Assembly (NCBI GenBank): GCA_034770075.1
Contig: CM068383.1
Location: 47,759,222-47,823,221 of the forward strand
Length of the DNA: 64,000 bases
Reading direction: 5' to 3'
Source: Aralia elata
Taxonomy: Eukaryota > Streptophyta > Magnoliopsida > Apiales > Araliaceae
The position numbers were made by a program, and so were the translations under genes. Below are positions 21,913 through 34,195 of this stretch, piece by piece. Position 1 is the stretch's first letter. Each line of letters starts with the position of its first letter. The notes under the pieces were generated by a model. That model saw only the letters and a list, made by a program, of their open reading frames with translations, did not search any database and was not told the origin of the DNA.

Positions 21913-22735
21913 AGCTGGAATAGAACAGGCGAAAGGGAAGGTAAATTCTATTTTGAATTGTGTCACAAACATTCTTATTTCCTATCATCATCATAGTATT
22001 AATGCAGCATGATGCATGTTAAAAAAAAAAAAATCGGCAGAGTTTCGTCTATAAAATGGACATCCCATGCATAGCCAAGCATGTTTTTTCAAAGAACCCT
22101 AGCCACAACAGATCAAAATTGCATTTATATGGATAATTGCAGCATGAAAATTACCCTAATGCATGATTTTCAGCATGATTTTCTTCCAAAAAGAAACAAC
22201 AAGAATGTGGGAACGCATCATGAGCATAAAATGTGACTGGCGCAGTTCATACATAGCATATACATGCAATAATACATGGCATAGCATTTCAAAGCATACA
22301 TTTATATCTCTAAACGTGCAGAGTAGCAAATGTATAGCAAAACATTGACGAAATTGAAAAACAATCGGTCAAAGTGTTACCTGTAACGCGTAGATCGATC
22401 TAACCGGAGCGGTTTTTGCAAAAAAGGTTGGAAAACTCGGCAAAAGGGCGTGCAAAGGTCTAAAAATCGCGTGGGGTAGGAATGAAAGTGACAGATCTGG
22501 GAAGCGGCTGGCCGCTTATAGCCCCGATCTTGGCCGCAGATCAATCTGCGGCTGGCCGCAGATCAATCTGCGGCTGGCCACAGATCCATCTGCGGCTGGG
22601 CCCAGTGATCCCCCCTTGGTCCAATGCAAGTTTAATCGATCCTAAAGCCCATTTGACTCATAATTTGGTAATAAAATATGAGATTTTGATGAATCGGATG
22701 TCAAACACGGCTTCTCAATTCGACCGAGTGACCGG
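21913..22735 (-). other. Upstream region of antisense gene 1; no gene
   Basis: AT-rich, with an A12 tract at 22021. On the minus strand TATAAA at 22316-22311 is a candidate TATA box about 400 bp before the ATG. The distal part (22528-22600) holds three CCGCAGAT..ATCTGCGG palindromes. Promoter activity is inferred only. Confidence 0.45.
22528..22600 (+). repeat. Internal palindrome cluster of D
   Basis: Three tandem copies of (G)GCCGCAGATCAATCTGCGG(CTG), the third with two changes (CCACAGATCCATCTGCGG). This is the motif found in the LTRs of D, E and H, here placed inside the element upstream of the minisatellite. Confidence 0.8.
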
Positions 22736-23530
22736 ATACGAGACCCGGCACTCGCAAGACGATCGACCGGCGACGATACCCGGCGGTTACGAGATGGGTG
22801 ACCGGCGATGAAACCCGGCCCCGACAAGAAAACCAACCGACGACGATACCCGGTGGTTACGAGATGGGTGACCGGCGACGAAACCCGGCCCCGACAAGAC
22901 AACCAACCGGCGATGATACCCGGTGGTTACGAGATGGGTGACCGGCGATGATACCCGGCCCCGACAAGACAATCGACCGACGACGATACCCGGTGGTTAC
23001 GAGATGGGTGACCGGCGACGATACCCGGCCCCAACAAGACAACCAACCGGCGACGATACCCGGTGGTTACGAGATGGGTGACCGGCGACAATACCCGGCC
23101 CCGACAAGACAATCGACCGACGACGATACCCGGTGGTTACGAGATGGGTGACCGGCGATGATACCCGGCCCCGACAAGACAATCGACCGGCGACGATACC
23201 CGGCGGTTACGAGATGGGTGACCGGCGACGATATTCGGCCCCGACAAGACAATCGACCGGCGACGATAATCGGCGATTACGAGATGGGTGACCGGCGACG
23301 AAACCCGGCCCCGGCAAGACGATCGACCGGCGACGATAACCGGCGATTACGAGATGGGTGACCGACGACGAAACCCGGCCCCGACGAGACAATCGACCGG
23401 CGACGATAACCGGCGATTACGAGATGGGTGACCGGCGACGAGACCCGGCCCCGACAAGACGATCGACCGGTGTCGAAACCCGGTGATTACGAGATGGGTG
23501 ACCGGATACGAGACCCGGCCCCGACGAGAC
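22735..23530 (+). repeat. 70-bp minisatellite of D, 11 units
   Basis: The marker GAGATGGGTG recurs at exactly 70-bp steps from 22791 to 23491, 11 times with no indel. Unit content: CGACGATACCCGGYGGTTAC, GAGATGGGTGACCGG, CGACGAAACCCGGCCCCGACAAGAC. Open frames across it on both strands are a by-product of the repeat. It lies just before the polypurine tract, in the 3' noncoding region that is known to be hypervariable in Tat/Ogre elements. Confidence 0.93.
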
Positions 23531-23651
23531 GATCATCCTCATCGAATATTTTGCATGTCTTACATCTTACGTTGCATCATAAGTCATATGTGTTGCATCA
23601 CGTATGTATTGTCATTCTTGTGCACTGTCATTCATGCATCGAGTGTCTATT

Positions 23652-23696
23652 CTTTATCCTGTTCATTTCATTTAACATTTCATAAACATGATAAAG
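23652..23696 (+). other. Inverted repeat before the polypurine tract of D
   Basis: CTTTATCCTGTT (23652-23663) faces AACATGATAAAG (23685-23696), 12-bp arms with one mismatch and a 21-nt loop. The right arm runs into the polypurine tract. Conserved in H and perfect in E. Confidence 0.65.
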
Positions 23697-23705
23697 AGGG
23701 GCAGC
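23693..23705 (+). promoter_or_regulatory. Polypurine tract of D
   Basis: AAAGAGGGGCAGC abuts the 3' LTR start at 23706; identical in E and H. Confidence 0.8.
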
Positions 23706-25844
23706 TGTAGACACCCAAATTTTGCACTTCCTATACTAACCCTGACAGGAGGGCAAAATCGTCAATTGACCCGGCACAGCAATAACCTGCCCAACGAGAA
23801 TAAAAGGTGGACATAAAGACGAACACTCAAAGCCACCACTACGGGACGAGATCGAAGCCGACACGACAAAAAGCGAGTGTCGGGAGTCGGTTACTGATCA
23901 CTGCGCTTACCCGGATGACATGGCACGTTTCCCGGCAGTTTCCGAACTGCAGAATGCAAGCCCTTCAGCGGAAATCAACGGTACAGTACGAAAATCGAGA
24001 TGAGGTACGGAAAACGAGAAAATCAGCACAGTCAGCCGCAGATTAATCCGTGGCCAAGGACGGAACTCGAGACAACACGGGACTCGAGTGCACGGGACTC
24101 GAGCACGGCTGGGGGGGAGAACCAAGGGCCAGCCGCAGATCAATCTGCGGCCAGCCGCAGATTGATCTGCGGCTGCCCTTGGCAGTGCCTTATCAGGCCA
24201 TTTCGCATACAGAAACAGGAGGGAGAATCCAGCAGCAGCAGTTCGGGAGAAGAAGAAAAACAGCAAGAAAACAGCAAAAATTAAGAGAGAAAAGAGTGAG
24301 AAATAGTGAGAAATTGTACCCATTTTGTGAGACTACACCTCATATTTTATACTCTACTCAATACACAAATTCATACATATTGTGGGGATCATTTGCAAGG
24401 TGAAGAATCCTTTGTTTTAGCATTTTGTTATACCATTTTTGCCAAGCTTTTTGTCATCCTAATTATCTTAAATGTAGTTTTCTTACATGTTATTGTGAAA
24501 CCATGGATTAGGGACTATTAGTGAGGGTTCATCGGAATGAAATTCCCCCTAATAGCCCGATGATGTCCGTTTCGTGCAAATTTTAGCTATTACGGTAATG
24601 GGTCATTCGTAGTGTATTTCAATTGTTATTGTAAGATATCCTAGAGCATTAGGCATACCACGTTTGTTTATTTACGTTGTATCCACTTTGCGGTTGTGCA
24701 ACAAGTTCGGATGTGAGCCTAGGAACGCGACCCCGTGGTCCAAATTCGATGATGGACATTTTTGGATGTATGTAATCGGGTAGACGCATTCGTCATTGTA
24801 AATATGTAATCGTCGGGCCTTAAAACGATACCAAGTCGGAGGTCGGGTTTAAGGCCCTGAAATAGTGAAACTTGTGATTGTAAGCGTTTGGGGTTATTTT
24901 GATGGTTTACATGCCCATGAATAGCCCCGACGCGTGGTTATGCTTGATTGGATTTTGTGACACGAAATTGATTTCAAAGCTAAATGATAAGATTTTCATA
25001 AAATCAATCAAACTAGGCTATTAGCACCACGAGGCTAAAATTTAGAAATGCTAATGAATGTCGATTCCTATTTAACGAGAAGGCTAAAGGAAAAATTGTT
25101 TTCAAACATCACAAAATGATTTTATAAAAATAAGTAACATTTTATTAAATCTTTGTGCATAGGGTTAAAGAGATCCTAGAAGTTGCCCACCGTGCTATTT
25201 ACGAAAGCAACGTATAGATCTCGATTCCTATTTTGACGAAGGTTTAGAAAATTCTTGTTTTTGCCAAAACGACACCTAATGAAAATCTCATAAGTTTTTG
25301 ACAATTAAAATCAAACCTTTCTCATAAAGCTTTCTTGTTAAGCCAAATGACATTCTAAAGCATTCTCAAAAGAAAGCACGACTTTTCATCAAAACCCAAA
25401 TGGTTTCTTCATGCAAACTCACCACGACATTCACATAGGCACACACACACACACACACGCGCACATACACACACATTCAAGATTTAAAAGATAGGAAAAG
25501 CATCAAGATTGCGGTAACCGTGTTTCACGAAAGTCGGGGGGTGCCTAACACCTTCCCCTCGCTTAAGCAAGCCCCCGAACTCTATGAATCTCGGTTCGCA
25601 GACCAATTAATTCGGAGTCACACATGAGCCAGCGATTTACAAAAAAATGAAACTCGGATGAGTTGGTACATCCATTTCAAATATACCAACTGGCGACTCT
25701 GGTTAATTGGCTCATCATAAAAAACGATCTTTCAAAACCCCGTCGACATTTATGCCGACCTTTTCCCCAAAATCACCTAATGAAAGGGCTAAAATTGGAA
25801 AGGGTAACAATCACTAAAGAAAGCGATTCCTGCCGGCGTCGACA
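23706..25844 (+). repeat. 3' LTR of D
   Basis: 2139 bp, TGTAGACACC...GTCGACA. It carries the long inverted repeat at 24121-24184, a CA-rich microsatellite at 25440-25475 and the U5 fold at 25657-25716. The right target duplication CCTTC follows at 25845. Confidence 0.93.
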
Positions 25845-26554
25845 CCTTCGTTATCAACTTTAAATTTCACTTCATCACCTTCATATATTCTTTTCCTGAT
25901 TTTCCCACATTCCTCATCCTGAAGTTGTGCTTCCTTAACCTTATCCACCAAAGTTGGGACGACTCCCAATTGAAATAGTTTTTCATCAGACTCCTTAGGA
26001 TACATCACCTCCAACTCCAGTTTTGCCATTACTATAATTAGCTCCTCCTGAGTAGTTAACATAGACAGTTTCTCCCGACCCTTTTTGCTTAAGGCGTCGG
26101 CCATAACGTTTGCTTTACTCGGATGGTATAAAATCTCGCAATCATAGTCCTTTATCAATTCTAACCATCTCCTCTGTCGCATGTTTAGATCCTTCTATGT
26201 GAAAATATATTTCAGACTCTTATGGTCTGTATATATTTTGCACTTCTCCCCGTAAAGATAGTGTCTACAGATCTTCAAAGCAAACACTACTGCGGCCAAT
26301 TCTAAATCATGGGTCGGATACCCCTTCGCATAGTCATTTAATTGTCGGGACGCATACGTAATGACCTTACCGTTGTACATAAGCACACAACCTAGTCCTT
26401 TATGTGACGCATCACTGTACACCACAAAATTTCCTGTGCTATCCGGTAAAGACAACACAGGTGCCGTACTCAACCTCTTCTTTAATTCTTGAAAACTTTC
26501 CCCACTCTTTTTTGTCCAAACGAACTTCACCACCTTCCTAGTCAAATTCGTCAA
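25845..26554 (-). pseudogene. RNase H and linker of C pol
   Basis: Continues the integrase frame across D. On the minus strand: MTNLTRKVVKFVWTKKSGESFQELKKRLS (connection), then RNase H motifs VVYSDASHKGLGCVLM, YPTHDLELAAVVFALK and YTDHKSLKYIF, then RRWLELIKDYDCEILYHPSKANVMADALSKKG, and a linker ending at KVDNEG, where D inserted. TAG at 26194-26192 splits it (YIFT*KDLN). Role: degrades the RNA strand of the RNA-DNA hybrid. Confidence 0.9.
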
Positions 26555-27219
26555 CGAAGTCGCAATTTTGAAAAAAATTCTGAATGAATCTTCTATAATA
26601 ACCCGCCAATCCTAGAAAACTCCTTACTTCCGACAGTGTTTTCGGCTGATCCTAGTTAAGCACAACTTCAACTTTTGACGGATCCACCGAAATTGCACCC
26701 GCTCTATCCAGAATTCACATTTTGAAAACTTAGCGTACAACTTCTCTCTTTTTAATTCTTCCAATGTCACCTTCAAGTGCTCTACATGCTCCTCCTTGGT
26801 CTTGGAATATACTAGAATATCATCGATAAACACCACTACGAATTTATCTAAAAACGGCTTAAACACTCTGTTCATTAGGTCCATGAATGCTACAGGAGTA
26901 TTCGTTAGACCAAATGACATTATCAGAAACTCATAGTGACCATAACGAGTCCTGAACGCTGTCTTCGGTACATCTTCTTTCTTTACCTTCAACTGATGAT
27001 AACAACTTCTCAAATCTATTTTCGAGAAATACTTAGCTCCTTTCAATTGATCGAACAAGTCATCGATCCTTGGCAACAGGTACTTATTTTTAATCGTGAC
27101 CTTGTTCAACTCTCGGTAATCAATGTAAAGTCGCATCGATCCGTCCTTCTTCTTGACAAATAATATTGGCGCTCCCCAGGGCGATACGCTCGGCTGGATA
27201 TACTTCTTGTCTAAAAGTT
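26555..27219 (-). pseudogene. Reverse transcriptase of C
   Basis: Motifs in order: YIQPSVSPWGAPILFVKKKDGSMRL, RIDDLFDQLKGAKYFSKIDLRSCYHQ, EFLIMSFGLTNTP and the catalytic FIDD (VFIDDILVYSK, codons at 26830-26819). After FWIERVQF a deletion of roughly 28 bp near 26705 removes the usual LGHxIS motif and shifts frame; a stop and a compensating change lie between there and 26560. The catalytic Asp pair is intact but the enzyme is not. Confidence 0.9.
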
Positions 27220-27220
27220 C

Positions 27221-27952
27221 TTACAATTGCACCATCAATTCTTTCATCTCTACTGGAGCCATACAGTACGGAGCCTTCGATATAGGGCCGGTTCCTGGCA
27301 CCAAATCGATTACGAATTCCACTTCCCTATCTGGTAGAAGTCTTGGCAATTCGTCTGGAAATACGTTTACAAAGTCTCTTACGACAGGTATCTCTACTAA
27401 TTTCAAACTCTCCTTTCGAGTATCAACTATATGGGCTAAGTATCCCACACAGTCTTGTCTCAATAACTTTTTGGCCTGCAACATCGTCAGACAACTCGCT
27501 TGCCTAGGCGACTTGCTGCCATAAAATACTACCTTTGACGGAGTCATAAGGTTAATACACTTCCTTTGGCAATCAATTATCGCCCCATAATTGAATAGCC
27601 AATCCATTCCCAAAATAACGTCAAATTCCCCAAGTTTAATTGGGATCAGATCTACAGTCATCACATTTCCTTTAATATCCACTCTACACTTCTTGTGTAC
27701 ATACCTAACAGGAATTATCTCCCTATTCACAATTTCTATATTTAAAGGGTAATCTAATTCTTCCTCAGGCAAATCTAGATTCTTAGCAAAGTCATCGGAT
27801 ATAAATGAACAAGTAGCACCCGAATCAAACAATACATAAGCATTTATATTATTGATCGGAATGATACCTGACACCACATCTCGTGACTGTACTACGTCCT
27901 GCACAGTCATGTTGAAAGTTCTGGCGGTAGGTCGGTTTGTCGGTGCTGATCC
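27221..27952 (-). pseudogene. Protease and RT leader of C
   Basis: Aspartic protease: NAYVLFDSGATCSFIS with the DSG active site, then FDVILGMDWLFNYGAIIDCQRKCI. A linker follows and the RT entry VEFVIDLVPGTGPISKAPYCMAPVEMKELMVQL. A TAA at 27223-27221 separates it from RT in the same register. At 27952 it is cut by the solo LTR F and continues seamlessly at 30772 as the gag zinc-finger tail. Confidence 0.9.
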
Positions 27953-30766
27953 TGTAACGAATGTAACTTTTGTGATTAAATAAAAATATTTATTGAGTTA
28001 TATAAATATTTTTATTAATTTGTTTATTAAGTAAAATAAATAATTTATAAAGTTATGGTGAAAGAATTTATGTTAAATGTTATTCAATTGTGATTTGATG
28101 CGATTATTCTAATTTAATTTAATAATTAAATTAGATGATTAAATGATTTATTTGAATAAATGATTTATTTGAATAAGATAATTTATTTGGTGTTATTGTT
28201 ATTGGTTAAATAGAATTATTAATTAATTAGTAAGGTTTAATTGAATTTATTTAATAATAACTTTAATTAAATTAAAAGTATGACAATTAAAACTATATAA
28301 TATAATGATTTATTAAAATAAATGGAAAGGGTTTTGTTTTTGTTTTAACAAACAAGGCCTTGTGACCCTTGATTAGGAAAAAGGGTTATTTTGTTCTTAT
28401 TCAGCCAAACGAAGCCTTATGCCTTTTAGGATTCCATTTTTTTTATTTTTGAGTTGGCCAAACATGGCCTAACTCTTGATTTCCTCAACTGATCAATTGA
28501 AGTCTGAGTACGTTAAAATATGGTTCATCAGTTAAAAAAAAGAAAGAAGAAAGAGCAGAACTTGAGAGTTCAGAGAAAAAGAGAGAGTAAGAATAGAGAG
28601 AAATTGAGAGAAGAGGTTGGAGATTGGAGAGAAGAATCAAAAGAGAATTCACCAAGTTCTCTAGGCAATAGAAGGTATAATCTCTTTTAAATTTTACTAA
28701 TAGTTTTGTTTCACTGTATATGGTTTTTAGTTTCATGTAGGTGAATTATTTGCTAAAAACATGAATTAGTTGATGTGATTGATAGTAAACAAGTATTTGA
28801 TGATTTCATGATGATTATAAAACCAATTTAAATGAATTAATCCATGAAAGCATGTTTTAAAATTGAGTTTTTGGTTTACAGAGTTCTATTTTCATGTATG
28901 GCATATATGTATGAAAATTGATGTTCAATTTGGTTATTAACCAGTAAATTGACATTTTATTATGATTATATAATAAAAAACGAAAAGAATGCAAGTGAAA
29001 TGGATTAAAATGGTTGAAGGATGAGTTTACAGTGGTTAATTTTATTAGAATGGCTAAAACATGAATATTTGGTTTAAACAGAGAATTTTTGGTTCAATTT
29101 GGTTGGTTATGTGTATTATAATGGTTAGAATGTTTAGAAACATGTTGGGTAATTATTTTATATTGTATTTGATATCTGGGTATGTTTAAACTATGTGTTG
29201 GATGGTAGAATTCGAGAAATTTGGCCAAATTTGGCCTAAGTTTTCACTGGTTCGCGAACTGTAGAAGGTGACAGTCGAGTCTACCTCCCCGGCGGTAGAA
29301 ATGAACTGGAAGTCTCGTCCCGGCGGTCTTGTCACCCCAGCGGCATATTTGAACTATGTTCCTCGCCCCGGCGACAGCATCGCCCCGGCGACGGTTTTGT
29401 ATAGAAATCTACCGCCCCGGCGGTGGAACAGTAAAACAAAATATATTAAAATTTATTTATTTGTTTTGTGATATTGCTATGTTGCTATATGTATGTTTAA
29501 ATCCTATATTGAGGTATTAAATGACCAATGAGATATCACGAGGGTTGTTAGCAAATATTTGTGGAATATCGAATGTCAATCGAGATGGTACAATAAAATA
29601 GTATAAGAACGAGACTTAAAATGTATATGAATCTGTAACTAATTATCGTTATCGTTTTGTAATCAAAATGTATAGGGTGATTAAGGGACGTGCATTATTT
29701 AAATCTGTAATCTACGCTCGAGACAAGTTTTTCACCCTTAATCGTATTATTTCGTTTAAAGCAAGTTTAATTTCATTGAGCCAACTTATTAACCTTAGCT
29801 TATTGTTATTCAAGCAAGGTTGTTATCATGTCAAGTACCTATGTATTATTCAAGTCATTTGTTATACGATCATTGATCATTATTCAGACTTTGATTATAA
29901 ATTCTATTGTACGACTTCATTGATGAATCAAATGCTTTAGTGACTAGCAAACCCTTATTGATTCAGCTAGTCCTTAGTTGATGAGCGTTCTAAAGACTTA
30001 GAATATTTTAATAATTGTTCCGAACCAAGTTCCTTTTGGTACGGATTCCGATACTAGACTGAGATGAACAACCCTAATATAGGGGATTAATTACGCGACA
30101 ACGTTAAAATGTTTGTGCACAATACATTGTACAAAGGGCTGATCCCCCTGAGTACGAGATGGATGGTCCATAGTCTATAAGACTGTTAAAGGTTGCGTTA
30201 GAAATACTTGATAACCTAGGCCATAGTTCCAGGTCTTGTGACCCTCAGATACACTTTTAATCTTGAATCTATATCCAGTTCTTGAGCTAAGCTTTCTATT
30301 GAGCTTTCAGATCTTGACTAGTTATTGATTGAATTCAGAAAAACTATTATACCTCAGTTGAAATCTACTTCATTGGTTATTCAATTGTTATTGTTATCAC
30401 ACTTGTGGGCAATTGTTTGCTCACTCTTGCACTAAAACATTGTAGCTAAGTCAGAAAAATCGGACGAGCCGTCCACGAGCAAAGGCAAGGGCAAGATGCC
30501 GAAGTAGCGAAAGACCTGTTATCCATTAAGTGTTTACTTGTAACAAAACTTATTTAATTTTATGTTTTTATTCCGCATTGATGTAATAGAGGTTAGATAA
30601 CCTGGGATTTGTTTGATTAAGAGATTGGAGATGTAACCCCTTTTGTGGGAAGATGTTTTATTCAGTTTAATTATATTATCTTAATCATGGGTAGTTAGTA
30701 ATGAATGTATGCTATAGTGAACACCAAATCTGTGGAGTTGAAGTACCCGGATTTGGGGGTGTCACA
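27953..30766 (+). mobile_element. Solo LTR F (2814 bp) of the C/G chromovirus family
   Basis: Begins TGTAACGAATG and ends GTGTCACA, flanked by exact GATCC duplications (27948-27952 and 30767-30771), with no internal sequence: the product of LTR-LTR recombination. It is in opposite orientation to its host C. Inside are a GA-rich leader (about 28565-28600), a GC-rich island (29265-29425) and the conserved core block (30055-30165). Confidence 0.94.
29265..29425 (+). repeat. GC-rich island in LTR F (CCCCGGCGG type)
   Basis: Six or so copies of C(C/G)CCCCGGCGG-like motifs (29285, 29319, 29336, 29374, 29390, 29412) in an AT-rich LTR. The position is equivalent to the GCGGCCGC islands of B and C, but the repeated word differs. 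Confidence 0.7.
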
Positions 30767-31370
30767 GATCCAGTTATGGTTAACGTGCTACCACTACTAT
30801 TTCCCCTACTCCCTCCTGCTCCTGATCCTCCTGCTGCATTCTTGGGGCAATCCCTAGCTAGATGATCCTTTGACCTGCAAGTGAAGCAAGTGCCCTTCTT
30901 AGGATTAGGACAATTTGGTGCTATGTAACCTTCCTAGCCACAATTGTAGCAAACTCTCTTCCCCTTCAGGCATACTCCTACATGATTCTTCTCGCAGGTA
31001 ACACACGCCTTCACTTTTTTCTTCTGTCCTCCCTGTTGATTCCCAGCAGACCCACTGTCATTCCACTTTCTCTTCTGATTGTGACCACCACTATTACTAT
31101 CACTAGCCTTGTTATTCTCATTTCCCTTCTTCTTCTTCTTCTTCTGCTCCTGGTTATACTTAGTTAGAGCATCGCTTCCACCTTCTGCAATAATTGCCTT
31201 CTCCAAAACTCCTACAAAAGAGTTCAATTGGAACATTGACACCTTGCTGTATAACCACGGCTTCAACCCCTATTCAAATCTTCTCGCCTTCCTCTCGTCA
31301 GTATTCACCTGATATGTTGCGAACCTTGCCAACTCGTTAAACTTCGCAGCGTACTCCGGTACAGACATGG
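30767..31370 (-). pseudogene. Gag C-terminal part of C (nucleocapsid)
   Basis: Reads from the E junction: SVPEYAAKFNELARF...YQVNTDERKARRFE, stop TAG (about 31275), then GLKPWLYSKVSMFQLNSF, a Lys-rich region (EQKKKKKKGNENN), zinc knuckle VCYNCG, stop TAG at 30936-30934, then EGYIAPNCPNPKKGTCFTCRSKDHLARDCPKN. The two CCHC-like knuckles bind genomic RNA in Gag. It joins in register to the N-terminal part at 56849 once E and its CATGG copy are set aside. Confidence 0.88.
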
Positions 31371-33323
31371 TGTAGACACCCAAATTTTGCGTTTCCTATA
31401 CTAACCTTGACAGGAGGGCAAAATCGTCAATTAACCCAGCCTACGAGACAGAAGGTGGACATAAGTGCGAACACTCAAAACCACCACGACGACTTGTGAT
31501 CAAGGTTGACACGACGACGGGCGAAGCAAACACCCATGAATGATGTGGCATTTTTCCCAGCGGTTCCCGGACTGCAAAATGCAAGCCTTTCAGCAGAAAC
31601 CGATGATCCGACACGAGAATCGAGGTACGGTTCAGAAAATGAGAAAATCAGCCCACCTAGCCGCGGATTGATCTGCGGCCAAACGATTAAAATAATGGTA
31701 GTGCGCGAGACGGCTGAAGTGCGCGGCGGGCGCTGGGAAACCGAGGCCAGCCCCTTATCAGGCCATTTTGCATACAGAAACAAAGAGAAGGAGTTGGCAG
31801 CAGGCGGAGAGAAGAGAAAAACAGCAACAAAGATAGCTCGGGAAAGGAGAGAAAAGAGAGAAAAAAGAGAGAAATTATACTCTTTTGATTAGATTGTAGC
31901 ATATATATTTTCTACTTCATTCAATATACAAGTTTGTACGAATTGTGGTAACATTTGCAAGGTGAAAAGCCCTCTTTTATAGCATTTTCGTTATATCATT
32001 TTGTTAAGCTTTTGGTCATTTGGGTTATATTATATGTAGTTTTCTTTGTATATTATTGGGGATACAAGGATTGAGGATTATTAGTGAGGGTTCCCAATGG
32101 AACAAAATTCTTCCTAATGACCCGATGATATCCATTTGGTGATTTTTAGCTTGTTTAATTCTTGTAATATTCATTTTGTGAGTGTGTAGAAATTGTGGAT
32201 GTGAGCCTAGGAACGCGACCCCGTGGTCCAAATCCGATGATGGACAATTTTGGTGGATGTAATAGGATCGATTATCCTTTATTACAAGATGTAATTGGCG
32301 GGCCTTAAAACGACGCCAAGGCGAGAATCGGGTTTAAGGCCCCGTAATAGTGAAATATGTGATTGTTGGCGTTCGGGGTATTTTGATGGCTTACATGCCC
32401 GGTAATATCCCCCTACGCGTTTTGATGTTTAACTTGATTTGTAACACCAAACAAAAGATTTCAAAGCCAAAACAATAAAGATTTTTCTAAAATCAATCAA
32501 AGTAGGATATTAGCATCACGAGGATAAGAATTGGAAATGCTAATGAATGTCGATTCCTATTAAACGAGAAGGCCAAAGAAAATCACTTTCAAACATCACA
32601 AAAAATGGTTTCGTAAAATAAGTAACGTTTTATTAAATCTTTGTGCATAGGGTTAAAGAGAGTCTAGAAGTTGCCCATCATTTGAGTTACAAAAGCAACG
32701 TATAGATCTCGATTCCTATTTTGACGAAGGTTTAGAAAACTCTTGTTTTGCCAAAACGACACCTAATGAAAATCTCATAGTTTTTGACAATTAAAATTAA
32801 ATCTTTCTCATAAAGCTTTCTCGTGTATGCCGAAAAGACATCCCGAAGCATTCTCAAATTAAATCACGACTTTCCCTAAAAATTCAAATGATTCTTTCAT
32901 ACAAACTCACCACAACATTCACATAGGCACACACACACACACGCGCATGCACACACATTTCATGAATTAAAGGATAGGAAAGCATCGAGATTGCGGTAAC
33001 CGTGTTTCACGGAAGTCGGGAGGTGCCTAACACCTTCCCTTCGCTTAAGAAAGCCCCCGAACTCTATGAATCTCGGTTCGCAGACCAATTAATTCGGAGT
33101 CACATATGAGCCAGCAATTACGAAAACGAAACTCGGATGAGTTGGTACATCCATTTCAAATATACCAACTGGCGATTCTGGTTAATTGGCTCATCATAAA
33201 AAACGATCTTTCAAAACCCCGTCGACATTAATGCCGACCTTTTCCCCAAAATCATCTAATAAAAAGACTAAAATTGGAAAGGGTAACAAATCACCGCATA
33301 AGCGGATTAAACCGGCATCGACA
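31371..33323 (+). repeat. 5' LTR of E
   Basis: 1953 bp, TGTAGACACC...ATCGACA. It has a single CCGCGGATTGATCTGCGG palindrome (about 31660-31680) and lacks the double palindrome of the 3' LTR. TATA-like ATATATATTTT at 31902. U5 fold at 33136-33195. Confidence 0.92.
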
Positions 33324-33325
33324 GC

Positions 33326-33343
33326 TGGCGACTCTGCTGGGGA
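33326..33343 (+). promoter_or_regulatory. Primer-binding site of E
   Basis: TGGCGACTCTGCTGGGGA, identical to D, two bases after the LTR end. Confidence 0.78.
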
Positions 33344-34195
33344 TCATTAGAGGGCTTAAGCCGCGTTCAAATCTTGACGCTATCCTATCTTTTAAAAATT
33401 CATGAATATGTGTGTGCGTGCGATATTTTGATCATTTTTACTTTTGTTGTGTGAATGTGTGTTTTGTCCAATAAATGAATAATTGAATGAAATTGCTTTA
33501 CTTGAAAGTAATCATTTGCATACGGTGAGGACGATGAATGTGAATGTATGTTGAGAGAGTACCTCCTCCTGAGGCGAACCTGTCGGTTGCTTATTACTGG
33601 ACTCGAAGGGGCTGCTCCCCGGAGATGGCTTAGGAAACGCACCACCCAAATCCGCTCCAATCGAAAGGATTCAGACGAGTAGATTGCGAAGATTTGGGGA
33701 CCTTCATGCCGAAAAGCCCGCGAGAGTAACCCTAGGGTAGGTCAGCCTCTGATAAACCTAACGAAAGGGAAGCTTCTTCATGCCCTTTTATCATTCAGTC
33801 GGATAAATAAATGTTATGTAAATGGCATATAACTGTCATACCGGCATCATCGTAATAAATATGTCCTGTATCATGTGATTACATCACCTGCACATATAAA
33901 GAGAATACTGACATGGTTTTGCAGGAAGGCAATCTGTGCCACGTACCAAGGTTTTCTAAAAACTTCTAAATATTATCCTGTCATCAAACACTGACCTTGT
34001 TTTGCAGGATAAGATTAAGAGAACCGTGAAAGCGTGGCATAACGATCACAAAGAACCCGGAGTAGGGGCATATTCGACCACAAAAAAAAAGGGAAAAAGA
34101 AAAAGAAAAAGAAGAAAAAGAAAAAGGAATAATAATAATCATGCATCAGTGTTGACATGCATCTGCCAACGTGTAACTGGCACAATACTAAACTA
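33344..34195 (+). other. Leader of E
   Basis: Contains the block conserved with D and H (33510-33745) and two TTTTGCAGGA acceptor-like sites (about 33920 and 34003). No gag gene follows. A 30-bp patch (34044-34075, ATCACAAAGAACCCGGAGTA) is repeated at 35115-35150. Confidence 0.6.

Larger units (their letters stand above)
10173..25844 (+). mobile_element. Element D: Tat-type element with two antisense genes
   Basis: Complete 15.7-kb element: LTRs 10173-12295 and 23706-25844, target duplication CCTTC at 10168-10172 and 25845-25849, primer site, leader, deleted gag-pro, intron, deleted pol, two antisense genes, palindrome cluster, 70-bp minisatellite and polypurine tract. LTRs differ by scattered substitutions and a ~16-bp indel near position 70, so it is older than H. 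Three internal deletions in gag and RT mean it could only have moved with proteins from a relative such as H. Confidence 0.94.

Noticed and set aside
22735..23530. CRISPR-like regular repeat
   Set aside because: Head-to-tail 70-bp minisatellite without unique spacers, in plant retrotransposon DNA.
31109..31312. Leu-rich plus-strand frame resembling a membrane peptide
   Set aside because: It is the complement of the Lys-rich nucleocapsid linker of C gag.
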